Below are positions 12,229 to 24,130 of a stretch of 64,000 bases of DNA, piece after piece. The position numbers and the translations under genes were made by a program. Numbering within the stretch: the stretch's first letter is position 1; every line of letters begins with the position of its first letter. The DNA is from Opisthorchis felineus (lineage: Eukaryota > Platyhelminthes > Trematoda > Opisthorchiida > Opisthorchiidae): positions 581,795-645,794 of the forward strand of contig SJOL01009432.1 in NCBI GenBank assembly GCA_004794785.1. Reading direction: 5' to 3'. Under the pieces are notes generated by a model. It was not told the origin of the DNA. It did no database searches and was given only the letters and a program-made list of their open reading frames with translations.

Positions 12229-14840
12229 TTAAGAGTGACTCCAGAGTGGACATTTGGCAATTCCAAGAAGCGGTCTGATGTTGGCCTTATAGAGTATCTG
12301 GAAGTCCGTGCGAGTAATACGGAGGAAGGTGCGCCGAATCATTCGTAGGACGACGAATGCCCTTTGAGCCGATTCCTCATGGTGCAGGGAGAAGGACATG
12401 CTTGAAGAGAGCCAAATAGCCAGATCCTTTTTGGCATCTATCCTCGTGATATCTTCTGGTCCATTCTCGCCATGCACGACATAGGCGTTCGCTGAGTCTC
12501 CTCCGAATGACATATGGACCCACTTTTCGTCATCCAAAGGAAGGTGCCAGTTCAACGACCACTGTTTTGCAGCGTCTACATCCATTTGGAGGGCACTGGC
12601 ATTGGAACTCCAGGATTTCAAGTCGTCCTCAAAAAGTAGACATGGATTTGAAAGAACGTCTGGAAGGTTGTTGACGTATATCAGAAACAGCAGTGGTCCC
12701 GGAACGGAGCCGTAAGGAACGCCAATGGAGACCGGGGCTGGAGAATAGTAGCTCGAGCCTACTTTCACTCAGAATGTTCTGTCTGATAGGAACGCCTTAA
12801 TCCAGAGTAGGATTTTCCCTTGAATCCCGTAAGGCTCGAGTTTGTGGAGCAGCGGGACGTGTTGGACTCGATCGAATGCTCTTGAGAAGTCGAAGGATAT
12901 GGCATCCGATATGAGTCCCTCGTCCTTGGCTTGGGTTAAGCTGTCCATAAATATGAGCATGTTCGTCATGCAAGAACGGTTTGGGAGAAATCCGTGTTGA
13001 CCTGGAGATATCAAGTTGTTGGAATTAAGGTGATCTAAGATGGCTCGCCTCGTAATGCGTTCCATCACCTTGCACGGCACGCTAGTGAGTCTTATAGGGC
13101 GAGATGGCTCAGTGGTTAAGGCGCCAGCTTACGAACCGAAAGGTCCGTGGTTCGAACCCGACCTCTGCCTCTCGACTTCCCCTGTCTAGGCTTTGGCAAT
13201 CTGACAGTATCTTGGCCCTCGTGCTTCCTTCGGGTGGCATGGCAGCTGGGCACCGAGAGGGTGTTACAGCTGAATGATTATTATTTATTATTATTATAGG
13301 CCTGTAGCTGCCAGGCGATAGTCGGTCACCATTTTTGTAGATTGGTGTGACAATCGCTTCCTTCCAAGCAAAGGGAAGGTGGCCTTCGTCAATTGACTAA
13401 CGAAACAGCAGGTAGAAGTGATTTGCCAGTGTGTACGACGTTTCCTTCAGGATCCTTGGATGGACTTCGTCGGGCCCCAACGCGCAGAACGGGTGGATCT
13501 TGTGCAAGAGTTGATGAGTGTTCTCCACCATGAAGACCAAACCGGTTAGAGGCCGTTCGTAGTTACGCCTGGACAAGATTGGATGTGACGGGGACGCTGG
13601 GGCTGAATGTAGGCCCGCATAGTGTTCTCTGTAGACCTCAGGTACCACTATTGGGTCACTCGTGGGTTCCCCGTTCTTGTCCCTCAGGGAGAACGCGGAT
13701 GGCTTGTTTCTGCGGCGATGTCTCATGCATTTAAACAGCAGATTTCTGTTTTTCCGGGCGAGGTCCAGAATGGTGGCTTGTTTTCGTATGTTCCATTGGC
13801 GGATTCCTGATTTACAGCGGTTCCGCATTTTACGAAATGCCAGCTCGTCTTCTGTGTCTCGTGTAGTCAACTTTTTGAAAAATGGTTGAGACCTCTTTTC
13901 CAGAAGACGCCGAATCCTTTTCGGTAGCTTGCGGCTCATCCGACTGCGTGCTGGTTTTCTTGGGACGAATATCGCGTCAGCCTCGTGAAATTTCTAGACA
14001 ATGGTCCTATATAAATCTTCCACGGAGGCTGGTCCCAGTTTAACGTGTCCGAGAAAGGTGCGCATTCCTGAGAAGTCTGCACGCCAGAAGTCTCGAATCC
14101 AAGCTTGAGGTTCGGGAATTCTGGCCCAGTAGCAGATGAATTCAAAGTCAGCACACAGTGGTCACCATATCCCAGTGGAGCGTTAAGTATCACCTGACTG
14201 ACGGAGTGTCTTTCGTTGGTGATGACCAAATCCAGGAGGGATGGTAGTTGGCATCCGCGGAATCTGGTAGTTGCAACGACATGTTGAGTCCAAGCGCTCT
14301 GTTGAACGACTTTGATCAGCGCCGCTGCAAAAAGTCCACTTGATCCGACACGCTGAGCTCCATCCAGGAGACCTTTGGAGCGTTGTAGTCACCTATCAGC
14401 AAGAGATGAATGAAGCGGTAGCTGGAGGAGAGGTGCTCAAGGGTTCGTATGAGGAATTGGTCATCTTTCGGAGGACTCGAGGGGCAACGGTAGACCACAC
14501 CGAGAAGGAGAGGATCAGACCCGCGCAGTGGGATTTGAGTCCACAGTGATTCACATAAAGGTGCAGGAGTGGTATCAGAGAGGACAATCGGGATGGGCAG
14601 GGTCGCATGTAGGTACAAAGCAGCCTCACCAGCCCTCCTTCGTTTTGAGTCAGCTCGAAATGGAGAGTAGCCGTCTATCGAGATCTCCGCGTCAGAGACA
14701 TCTGGTGTGATCCAGGTCTCTGTGAGTGTGGCTGCTCAAGGCAAACTGACTGTTTAATATCGCAAAGTTTGTTGAAGAGGCTGAGGCAGTTTGTGGACAA
14801 GCATTTCAACACTGTCTCTGCTGCCTCTGAAGGTGTGTGT
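12229..14840 (-). mobile_element. CR1-like LINE with endonuclease and reverse transcriptase (decayed)
   Basis: An ORF2 read from 14,840 down to 12,229. The apurinic-like endonuclease comes first, with CLSTNCLSLFNKLCDIKQ, then ETWITPDVSDAEI, GVVYRCPSS, IGDYNAP (the GD-x-N block) and YGDHCVL replacing the usual SDH. The RT follows, with LGPDEVHPRIL, HGFLPNRSC, SFDFSRAFDRVQH, and [18 protein letters not shown] then FEDDLK, where GVPQGSVLGP and ADD are expected. The changed residues and several frame breaks (near 13,080 and 13,940) mean it is inactive. A SINE splits the RT between its YRP-I and LTS residues. Confidence 0.85.
13099..13293 (+). repeat. tRNA-derived SINE, family 1 (inserted in LINE)
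   Basis: The tRNA-like head holds an A box (gatggctcagtggttaaggc) and a B box (gtggttcgaacccg). A conserved body follows (cccctgtctaggc, then cggcaccgagagggtgttacagctgaa-like end) and then a TTATT-rich tail. It is flanked by a 7-base direct repeat TTATAGG (13,092-13,098 and 13,294-13,300). Removing it rejoins the RT frame of the surrounding LINE, which is direct evidence for insertion. Confidence 0.85.
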
Positions 14841-15602
14841 GCTCCGCCGAGAGGTGTGTAACCAGAGAGGTTAGCAGACTTAATAGCTGTACGTCGGGTT
14901 TGGGTCCAAGGCTTCGTGTAACCTCGAACTTCATTTTGCTGGCAGACGAAAATTGCCGTCCAAAAGTGCCTAAACATTGTCCTGGAAACCAGAGGGTGCT
15001 GTCAGAAGCTATGACCGTGAGACTAGGCATCAGAAGCCCTAACCAATTCAAAACTATTGGTTCTGGTAGAAAACGAGCAGACGTCAGAACCTCAGTTAAG
15101 CAAGCCACTGCAGACCCGCTAGGCCATTACTGACGGTACCAGAAAGACGCTAGCTATGGGCACCCTGTCTGTCTAGAAACAACCGAAACACCTCACCAAA
15201 TGACCTGGCTGTGGCGTGCTGTTGCGGCAGGCTACACGGTCCACCAGAAGAGATCTTGTCTCGCTAGTGATTGATGGTATCGAACATGGAATCCGTCTCT
15301 CAACGTGGGAGGTTTCAGCCGACTTTATCAGTATCGTTGGCAGGAATACACTTTGCGTGGAACACCTCGGGTAACTGTCGACTTTCCCGTCGTCTCAGAC
15401 CAGAAGCCTCCGAACAAACCAAGCGGGTTGGAGAACGCCACGATCATCAAACAACTAGGAACAGAAAGCACCCGGGAAAGACACGATCCAATCTGACCCT
15501 ACAAGTGCTACCTACCCGCACTTTCGGAACATCCCGTTTTACCATTTTGCTCAACTTGGAAAACGAAGTTTGTTCTTCCTGACTAATGTACCTCATTTAT
15601 AC

Positions 15603-15629
15603 CCCGACCACCTTGACGTGGTGGTCGGG
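15603..15629 (+). repeat. Perfect 10-bp hairpin near RTE 5' end
   Basis: CCCGACCACC (15,603-15,612) pairs perfectly with GGTGGTCGGG (15,620-15,629) around a 7-base loop ttgacgt. It lies at what appears to be the 5' edge of the RTE element that follows, so it may belong to its 5' untranslated region. Function unknown. Confidence 0.7.
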
Positions 15630-16112
15630 CTTGAGTGCTGCAATGATTCCGCGGGCTACACTGGCTGGAACGTCGTTCCACAAGGTGCAACCATGTCAGG
15701 AAGGCCAAAGGGGAGCAGTCAGACCAAGAGCAACGAGACCCCTTACTACGAGTAATCGTGCTACGAGGCAGTATGGGGGTAAAGTCGTACTGTCCTCTGC
15801 GATAGGAGTGTAAAGGCAGCAAGGCGTTTCCCCCAGGCGACCAGCATGTCCATATTTATGGAATCAATGATGCTACCTTCCCCCGAGGAAGGACGGATTA
15901 GAAAAGGTCGGCCCCCAAAACCGCATACTCCGATCGCCCAACGGTTGACCGTGACCGCCGGCGCATTATCCAATACGGTCGAAATACTTTTAAAACCAAA
16001 GAGTCCGGTGCTGCTCAAAAGGCACTTGCTGTGCGCAATCGCATCAGGAGTGAGACAGTAATGCCTTATTCCCTGCGCCCTCGGGTTAGGCCAACCCCCT
16101 GCAGCCGAGCAG

Positions 16113-16325
16113 GTCAGACTATTGAGTCATCGGCTCCTGGCAGGGTCCCCAAAGAAAACCCTACTGTCCGCTGCCTCGTGGGTCAGACGTTCAAGTCAGA
16201 GGCTAGTGGCAGGGTCCCCGAACAAAACCCTACATCCTCCCACTGCCTTGTGCGTCAGACTTTTGAGTCAAAGGCTCAAGGTCTGGTACCTCAACCAAAC
16301 CCCCTTCCTCGGCCCGCGCAGTTCG
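16113..16325 (+). repeat. Three tandem ~70-base units in the RTE 5' ORF
   Basis: Units begin with gtcagac at 16,113, 16,182 and 16,254, a spacing of 69 and 72 bases, so the reading frame is kept. In the 16,031 frame each unit reads roughly Q-T-[IF]-[EK]-S-x-A-x-G-x-VP-x-x-NP. This is a low-complexity proline-rich leader ahead of the endonuclease. Confidence 0.75.
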
Positions 16326-18940
16326 GCGTCCACCGATGTCCCTCCCCAACCCCTTCCCATCACACAAGCAAACGTCATTGAGTCACTTGACTGTCAGTTA
16401 TCTGACCAAAGGGCCTTATGCTCCTCGCTGCCTATTAACAGTAAACGAAATAACACCCTTCTAAATCCACGAGATCCTTTCTATATAGGAGCTTTTGACG
16501 TCCGTACTCTATGTCAAATTGGCAAACAGGCAATGCTTGCTGAAAACTTATACTCCCTTGATGTATGCTGTGTCTCCGAAACACGCATACAAGAGCCAAG
16601 CGTGGTTATGCATCTCCGAACGCCAAGGATGAACTCAGCTGTTTCGCATTTCTCCCTCCGTGTGTCCGGTGACCCAGAAGCGATGACTCGTAGAATATAT
16701 GGCGCGGGGTTTGCACTCAGCCCCAGAGCTGAACGCGCTTTGCTGGATTAGATCCCAGTGAACAGTCGTCTTTGCGCCGTCCGGTTATCCAGTTCAATCA
16801 AGCTCAATGCCTCCCGGCATAAAAAGCGGTACCTGTTTGTAGCGTCCGGCTTATGCCCCAACGGACTGCAGTTCTGGTGCCGAGAAGGATAATTTCTATC
16901 GAGAGCTATCCGGGCTCATTCGTCAGGCGAAAAGCACTGGTATTCTGATCCTTGCAGGCGATATAAATGCTCAAGTAGGGCGTCTTAGCTCCTTGGAATC
17001 ACAGTTGGGCGGTCTTTTCGGAGTCGATGCTCACCGCACGGACAACGGAGATCGACTCCTTCAGTTGTGTGTCGACCATGAACTGTTTCTGGCAAGTACG
17101 ATCTTTCAATATAAACATTCGCATCGTGTAACCTGGCGGCCACGAACTACAAATCAACCGTGGACCCAGTTGGATCACTCGACCATCAGTCACCGGTGGA
17201 AAGCCACAATTCAAGACTGTCGTTCCTTCTGTGGCGAGAAAATTGATTCCGATCACCCCATGGTGCGTGCACGCCCGACAGTTCGTTTCCCTTAAGCCCT
17301 CACGAATCAGCAAGAAGCATACAAATGTACCACCCTCGTAGGACCACCGTACCTCAGCAGTATCGATTTGGGCTGGCTCAACTACTCTCTACAGTAAACC
17401 AACACTGTACTGGTAGCAACCACGTGGATGGAGCATAGCAACGTTTGAAATGTGTTATGCTAGTGGCAGTATGTGCTATTTGCCTGACTTCTTCGTTACG
17501 TTCAAATGACCACTGGATTCCGTCGAGATGTCTTTCCATGATTGATGCCAGCAAATCCATACCAGCAGACGCCGAGTAGGACGGCGCATTCAAGTCCCTC
17601 AAAGGCCGAATAGTGAAGAGCCTAAAGAAGGTTTGAGGGCTTTGTTGGACATCGAAAACCCGGGAGATGTAGAAGGCCTTTGCTACCGTAAACAGTCGTG
17701 CCCTATATCAACTGATACGATCGACTGACCCCAGGAAAGCAACGGTCAGTGAAACGATAAGTGAAAAAGATGGCTCATTAATTTACTCGCAAAAACGTCG
17801 ACTGGAAAGGTGGGCCGAACACTTCGAAGAACAATTCAGCAGGCCTGCAACACAGCTTGTGGAGATAGTGCATACAGGCGAATAGAATGTGAACCTTGAT
17901 CGCCCGTCGGAAGAAGTAAAGTACGAAATATCCGTACTAAAACGTGAGAAGGCACCAGGACTGGACGGTCTCTATCCAGCCCTCTTCAAATAAGGCTGAG
18001 AATCCCTGGTGACCCATCTGACAAAGCTTATTGGTGCTATATGGGACGAACAGAAGGTGCCTGCAGAATGGGGCATGTCGACAGTTATCCCTATCTTCAA
18101 AAAGGGTATGCGGATGTTGTGTGAAAACCACCATGGCATCAGCCTGTTAGCTGTGGCATCGAAGGTGCTCTCTGGTCTTATCCTTCGAAAATTGACTGAA
18201 CACAGGGAGAGACAGACCTGTGAAAACCAAGCTGGGTTTCGTCCTGCAAGAGGATGCATCGATCACATCTTCACCCTCGACAGATTCTGCGACAGCGACA
18301 GCGCTTCCAGCAACCAACAATGGTCGTGTTTCTTGATCTGAACCCTGCCTTTGACTCTGTGGACCGTCAGGCTTTATGGCAGTGTCTGTGGTGCAAAGGT
18401 GTCCCCCATAAATTCTTGACCCTCCTTAAGGCCCTGTACGCCAACTCCCGCTTACATGTAAAGGCCTACGGGAAGCTCCCTTCTGAGTTTACCACATCAA
18501 GTGGTGTCAGACAGGGCTGTCCTCTTTCACCTTTCCTCTTCAACTTCGCCATTGATACGATCATGTAAGACTTACTATCGGCCTCTACTGCCTGTGGAGT
18601 CGAAGTGCTCCCTGGTCGTCCGGTCACAGATATCGAGTACGCAGACAACATAGCTCTCCTTGGATCTGACCCCGTGGTAATGCAAACAATATTAAACAAT
18701 CTAAATAATTCCGCCTCACGGTTTGGCATGCGCTACAAAGTGTAAAGTGCTACTGCAAGACTGGGTGGGCTCGAACCCTAGCCTCATGCTTGCGGATGAA
18801 CCGCTTGAGGTAGTAAACAAATTTGTTTACCTGGGCAGCTGTGGTAGTCCCGGTGATCTCGCGAAAGATGATATTTCCATTCGGATTGGGAAGGCCAGAG
18901 CAGCTTTTGTGAACCTGCGTCACCTGTGGCCTAGGCGTGA

Positions 18941-19118
18941 AAAAAAGTCGTTCAGTTGTAGCACCTTTCGGTGCCTAACTGCCATGCCACCAGAAGGAAG
19001 CACGAGGGCTGGGATACTGCCAGGTTGCCTAGACAGGGGAAGTCGAGAGGCAGAAGTCGGGTTCGAACCACGGTTCTTTCGGTGAGTAAATTCGCGCTCT
19101 AACCACTGAGCCATCTCA
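18941..19118 (-). repeat. tRNA-derived SINE, family 1 (inserted in RTE)
   Basis: Same SINE family on the minus strand, head at the right end (ctcagtggttagagcgcgaa after reverse complement) with B box gtggttcgaacccg. It has a perfect 11-base target-site duplication CCTAGGCGTGA at 18,930-18,940 and 19,119-19,129. Excising it restores the RTE frame RHLWPRRDISLSVKGRVYN, giving a clean empty site. Confidence 0.92.
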
Positions 19119-19845
19119 CCTAGGCGTGACATCAGCTTATCCGTCAAGGGTCGAGTTTACAATCCTGCGGTGCACTCTATATTACTGTACGGATCAGAAA
19201 CCTGTCCGCTGCCCGCCGAGGACGTCAAAAGACTTTCATTGTTTGGCCATCGATGTCTTCGGAGCATTGCCCGAGTCTGGTGGGAACACCGAATAAGCAA
19301 AGCTGAAGTACGTCTAATGGTATTCGGAAGAAATAACTCACCCTCGATAGATGAACTGATCACACTGCATAGGTTGCGCTGGCTTGGCCACGTGCTGCGT
19401 ATGCCAGTCGACCGAATTCATCGAAGGGTTCTTTTCGCACAACCACGTGAAGGGTAGAAACGAGCCAGAGGAGGTCAAACAATGACTTGGCCGCGAAGTA
19501 TAAAAGCCATTACCGGCAAACTCAGCTGGGCTGGTCATTGCCGTCTTCCTGGATGGGGACCCCGAGACGGATCATATCAATGGTTAGAGACATTGTCAGA
19601 CATGGCCCAGTCGCCCCCCCCAATGGCGCTCGTGCATCCAAGCTATTGCCTTCAATGCATAGCGCCCTTCCCAATCCCCCCACTTAACAGTCCACTGACA
19701 GTGTTGTATTTATCAGCTCCCGCCTCCAATGCGCAGCTACCTACCCCACCTCCCTAAATCATCGGTGAACGAAACTGTGACAGCTACAAGCACTGTACGA
19801 CAAGTACGCGGTTCTTACAGCTGACAATGATGATGATGGTGATGA

Positions 19846-20955
19846 CCTCATTTCTGCTGACAATCCTCCCAATAGGCGATAGATCGGTTAGCATTTGGGA
19901 TTGCTCTGATTTTCATCCCCTTTGTAACGTTCTTCCTAGGCAAGAGGTAAATGCAGGAGACCAAACGGAAGTGACTTCCATCCTGGAAGAAGCAATAAAA
20001 CAAATATTTGACCCGTGCCAAACCTTAAAAAACATGAAGTTTAATATCCTACCACAGCATGCTTCACCCACCCTCATGCCTTTTTTGGGCTCTTTTGATC
20101 ACGAATCACTGTGGACTATATTTAATTGATGACGTGCTATTAAACCTCGTGAGTATCATTAAGAGCTATTCACCAGTGAAAAACCGCGTTTGGCGTCCTA
20201 TCTGGTGAACGACAATAGTGCCCAATACCGCCCGTGCTCCTTAGCTTCGCAGTTGAGTGTTTACTCGAGCAGACATGAGGGAACACTTTGGTGTTCACCC
20301 GAGTCTCAAAACAGAGTTTCAGCACGCCGATTACAGCACCTTGTTGGGCGACAAGTTAGGGATATTTTGACGCGTGCCACACAGTTTACTTCATCTCGCG
20401 AGATTTGCAGTCTTTCTCTCCATGCGCGGACGCGTTTCTCCTACTTCTCAACACTGGTGTTGAGTATGTTACTGCATTCAAACCTGGGCTCAACTGTCAT
20501 ACCCAACTAATTAGCGAGAGAAGTTCATATTCGGGTCGATAGCGCCAGACATGTGTCCACGTAGCTGCACAAGGCATTGTGGAAAGGTGCTGCAATTAAT
20601 CTGTGTACAAAACTTCGGGCCTTCAACACGGTAGTCTGTTCAGTCCCAACTTCAGCCTTCTAAACATGGTCTGTACAAACAGAAAACACTCTAAAGCAAG
20701 AGACAAATACCAATGATTCCTTCAACGAACAATTAAGGTCCTTTATCTGTTCAACGATAGTATCCCCAAATGCTGTCACTACCTATTGGGTTTATCTCAG
20801 GTAACTCAGCGACGACGTCCTCAAAGGCCTGGACAAGAACGACACTGTAACTCCCAAATACTAGCCTATACACCATGTCGAGGGTGATAAAGTCGCATCG
20901 GCTCATAATTGAAGGCAGGATTCATTAAGACCAAAGACAATATGCAATAACTTGG
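19846..20955. other. Spacer without recognised gene
   Basis: Open frames of 100-106 codons (19,827-20,129 and 20,190-20,510) match no family I know. The 20,200-20,560 stretch is relatively GC-rich and could be a terminal repeat or promoter-like piece of an unrecognised element, but nothing diagnostic is visible. Confidence 0.35.
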
Positions 20956-20959
20956 CCTT

Positions 20960-21055
20960 GACATTATCATTATTATCAGATATAGTAACATCAATGTTGG
21001 CACTGACACTTCACTACCATAAAACCACACTTTAACCATACTTAATGTTTAAACT
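20960..21055 (-). mobile_element. RTE 3'-end scrap
   Basis: The reverse complement resembles the terminal segment of the adjacent RTE copies: a tatggtagtgaagtgtcagtg-like stretch followed by a GAT/AAT-rich tail (attatcattattatc on the + strand). It lies just beyond the tail of the 21.1-24.1 kb copy and has the same orientation, suggesting an older insertion beneath it. Confidence 0.5.
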
Positions 21056-21130
21056 GAAAACACACAACAAAGTGAGTAAAGCACGGACAAGATATAGTCC
21101 TATCGCAAGCATGCTGAGGTATCTACATGC

Positions 21131-24130
21131 CAAATCATCATGATCGCCAGGATAACATTAGTGTTCAACACTGATGCTTCGCTGCCGTACAACCATGATT
21201 TATTCAAAAGCCTTATTATGAGGAAAAGAATAAAAGTGGACAGGAAAGGGACTCAGTGCTAGCTTACCACAATCATTCTGGACACTCATTCAGACAATCT
21301 AGATAGAAACCGACAACAAGAACCCTATTGACATCGATTAGCAGCCATATCTTGCAGCATCTGCAACCAGGCGCAGTGGGGATCACGTGGTCTCCATCCT
21401 GCAAGGCGAGTCGCACCGACATCACCCAGACTTTTCGTTGCCTCTTCCATACCCTTCTGTCATATCAAGGGTTGACCACCTCTCTGCTTTTGCCACTCTG
21501 AATTGGGCACGGAAAACCGCACTCTCTTCGGAAAACGATGGTTAGGCATGCTCAATAGATGGCCTAACCAACGCGGCTTCTGGTGCTGGACACATTCCCC
21601 GTTGCACAACCGAACACTCGCATTCTAATTGCCTCGTTATGGATTGGCCAACGGACACCAACCTACACGAGCTACGGTTCTGGAACAACGGTTATCGAAG
21701 GCCTGAAGACGTCTCAGTTCCGCTGCTCGAACAGGCCAAGTCTCACAGACATACAACAAAACAGCCCGTAATGTTGCCTGGTACACTTCCTTTGAAGCCA
21801 TAGGTGTCTCAAATTAGCAAGCGCGACCCCAGCCTTGCACATTAGTGCATGGACCTAATCTGTCACACTACAGTCGGAACTAATACAACTTCCAAGATAC
21901 GTAAAACGCTCCACAACTTCGAGTGCCTCTCCCTGGATTGTAAGTGGTGTGTTCAGTGACTGCATGTTCAGGAGCGTGACCTTGCACTTTGTGGGCGCAA
22001 AGCGCATGTCAAAGAATGGGATGACTTTGGTCAGTTCATCCAAAAACACGTGTGTGTTTTCGTCTTCGAAGACGAGAACGATATCGTCTGCATATTCCAG
22101 ATGGACAATGCTTTCGTCAGCAGCTATTTGAACACCAGAGTTTTGAAGGCCTTCCTCTCATTATCTCGTCGATCACGAAATTAGATAGGAATGGAGAGAG
22201 TGGGAATCGCTGACGGACACCGCTTTGTGTACGGAAGCTTTTGGAGAGCTTTTCGTATACTCTCACACGCCCGGAAGTCTGAGAATACAAAGAACTTATG
22301 CTCACAAACTTCCAAGGGATTCCTTGCTAAGCAAGCGTGTCAAGGAGAACAGACCGGTCAACTGAGTCGAATGCACCTTGGAAATCTAAAAATACTAAAA
22401 GTGTGGGTCGTCTGTACGTACGGCGTTGTTCTAGCGCCTAACGGAGTGTGGAAATTTGGTCAACGCGACCCGTACCTGGCCGGAATCATGCTTACTGCAC
22501 TCGAGTCAGTGTTTAACGAGCCACCGTAAGATGACCGGAGTCAAGCTGATCCCGTTGTAATTACCGCACCCACAAAGAGCCTCTCTTTTGAGAATGGGCA
22601 CTATCACGGATTCCCATTAGTTGTCTGGGATAGTCTCCTTTTCCCAAATGCAAGCAAACAGATCGGACGAGCACTGACTTGGTGCCTCATCCCCATATTT
22701 GAACAATGCGCGTGGGTGGTCATCCGGACCAGGAGCTCGGTGGCGCTTGGAAGAACCTATGCAGACATAAACCTCTGAGGCTTTAGGGGGTTCATCGTTC
22801 AGGGTTCTACGTCAGCTGTAGGCTCCAGATAAGTTGTAGCCGGTGGACACGAGAATTGTTTTTCGAAGTATTCGGCCCAGTGGTCGAGGTGTTCTTCTTT
22901 ATTCAAGATGGTTATGCCACTTTGATACTTCATGTTTTCGCTCACAGGTGGTTACCGGAGACCGGTCGCACGGATCAGCTGAAGTAATCTTCGGACATTC
23001 CCGGCTTCCTGGGTCTCTTCCACTTCCTTAGCCTTGCGTGTCTAGTAGTCTTCATGATCAACGGGCACGCTCCGCTTCACTTGACATCTGGTTATTCCTC
23101 AGGCCAAATTGTGTTCGGGACCGACAGGGGACATTTCGCTGAAATTTAAGCAGTGGCATTGTTTATCTGATATCCAGTGCTTGAACGAGCTTGCTAGCGC
23201 CGTGTTTCAGGCGAACTTCCCAGCATTGTGCAAAAATGTAGCAACCTCGTTACAGGATGAATTCACGTCTGATGATGGAACTGGTGGAAGATACTCCAGA
23301 AGACGATTGTGATAAATTAGTCTAACCTCCGATCTGCCAGTCTCCCAGCTGCTAAGCGAATTGTCGGCACCTTTCGCTGCCCTGGAAACCGGAGCAGTGA
23401 CTCCAAAAATGTGTTCCAAAACGAGTGATAGTCTGTTGTGGATTTGCGCCATCGGTAACTGATGGCGATTTGATCAACTTGAGTTCGTAGCTCGCACGTT
23501 GTTTGAGGACACCGTGTGTCCAGCCGACTTCGGTTATTTCGGAAGGTAGTACTGCATAAAAACAGCCTGCGGTCAGCACATAGCTGAAGCAATCGTTCTC
23601 CATCATTCGTACGTTCCGAGTCAGATCCATGTCGATCGCCTAATTGAGTGTCAGATGCGCTAAGCCTGTCCACTTGTGTATTCAGATCTCCGGCAACCAC
23701 AACGATACCTGAGATTCCAGCTCGCTGCAAAGCGTCATAAAACTTGTCTTCGAAGGTGTCAGCTTTATGGTCGGTTGGGGCGTAAGTAGACACGACAAAC
23801 AGACAACGGTCAACTTTCCGCTTGTAAGGCCCCTTCATGACGTTACCAGGCGAACCGCACAAAGGCAACTATCACCGGCTATCCTATCTAGCAAGGACAC
23901 TTTCACCCGGTAACTTAGGACGATGCAAATCCTTGCACATGCCGCCGCAACGGCCTCTGGGTCACTCTAGGTGCGCGGCGGGAAGCGAGTGGTGGGTGAT
24001 GGGACAGTTCAACCATTGTGCTTGAATTCTTGTTTCTGATACACTGCACACATCAATGTCAAGCGGTTCCATTGTAAGAACAAGAGCAGTTTTTATCCTG
24101 CTTGCGAACAATAAAAGCAACCAGACAGAC
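21131..24130 (-). mobile_element. RTE-clade LINE, left copy of the inverted pair
   Basis: Read from 24,130 down. FIVRKQD then LDIDVCSVSETRIQ mark the start of the endonuclease, which continues through VVSTYAPTDHKADTFEDKFY, VVAGDLNTQVDRL and DQIAISYRWRKS (23,868-23,317). The WAEYFEKQF linker, SGVRQRFPLSP block, an intact YADD (gaatatgcagacgat, near 22,080-22,101 as complement) and FTYLGSCISSDCS follow. The C-terminal region is near 21,400 and a GAT-type tail near 21,131-21,148. Stops (for example at 22,117 and 21,855) make it inactive. Its 3' 1.87 kb is almost identical to the right copy. Confidence 0.88.
21402..21475 (-). repeat. 74-base block differing from its partner only at adenines of the partner
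   Basis: Read as complement, this block aligns without gaps to 29,437-29,510. The two differ at 18 positions, all carrying G (9), T (5) or C (4) here and A in the partner. Flanking sequence matches for hundreds of bases. It encodes the end of the RTE C-terminal region, with TKSLGDVGATRLAGW readable, which agrees with the family and so looks like the older state. Confidence 0.95.

Larger units (their letters stand above)
15600..19845 (+). mobile_element. RTE-clade LINE, nearly full length, inactive
   Basis: Domains run in order. The endonuclease (16,480-17,300) shows FDVRTLCQIGKQ and CVSETRIQ. A linker with RLERWAEHFEEQF follows near 17,800. The RT (17,950-18,720) shows NQAGFRPARGC, VVFLDLNPAFDSVDR, SGVRQGCPLSPFLFNFAID and IEYADNIALLG. 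A C-terminal region has VYLGSCGS, ILLYGSET and HRLRWLGHVLRMP (to about 19,440), and GHCRLPGWGPRDG follows. It ends in a short GAT-rich tail at 19,825-19,845. The catalytic YADD is YADN and there are frame breaks (near 16,750, 17,295, 18,300 and 18,570), so it cannot move itself. A SINE interrupts the C-terminal region. Confidence 0.9.

Noticed and set aside
13099..13170. Possible tRNA gene (A and B boxes, as at 34,254 and 53,990)
   Set aside because: The boxes head longer repeated units with target duplications and no tRNA-like 3' half; they are SINE promoters, not tRNA genes.
21402..21475. Explaining the adenine block by APOBEC, ADAR or RIP-type editing
   Set aside because: Those give one class of transition; here T-A and C-A differences occur with G-A differences, always with A in the same copy.
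22191..22529. 112-codon frame present identically at 28,383-28,721 on the other strand
   Set aside because: It is antisense to the RTE reverse transcriptase in both arms; its identity reflects the inverted repeat, not a conserved gene.
22843..23031. 62-codon frame repeated at 27,881-28,069
   Set aside because: Also the antisense shadow of the RTE linker in the two arms.
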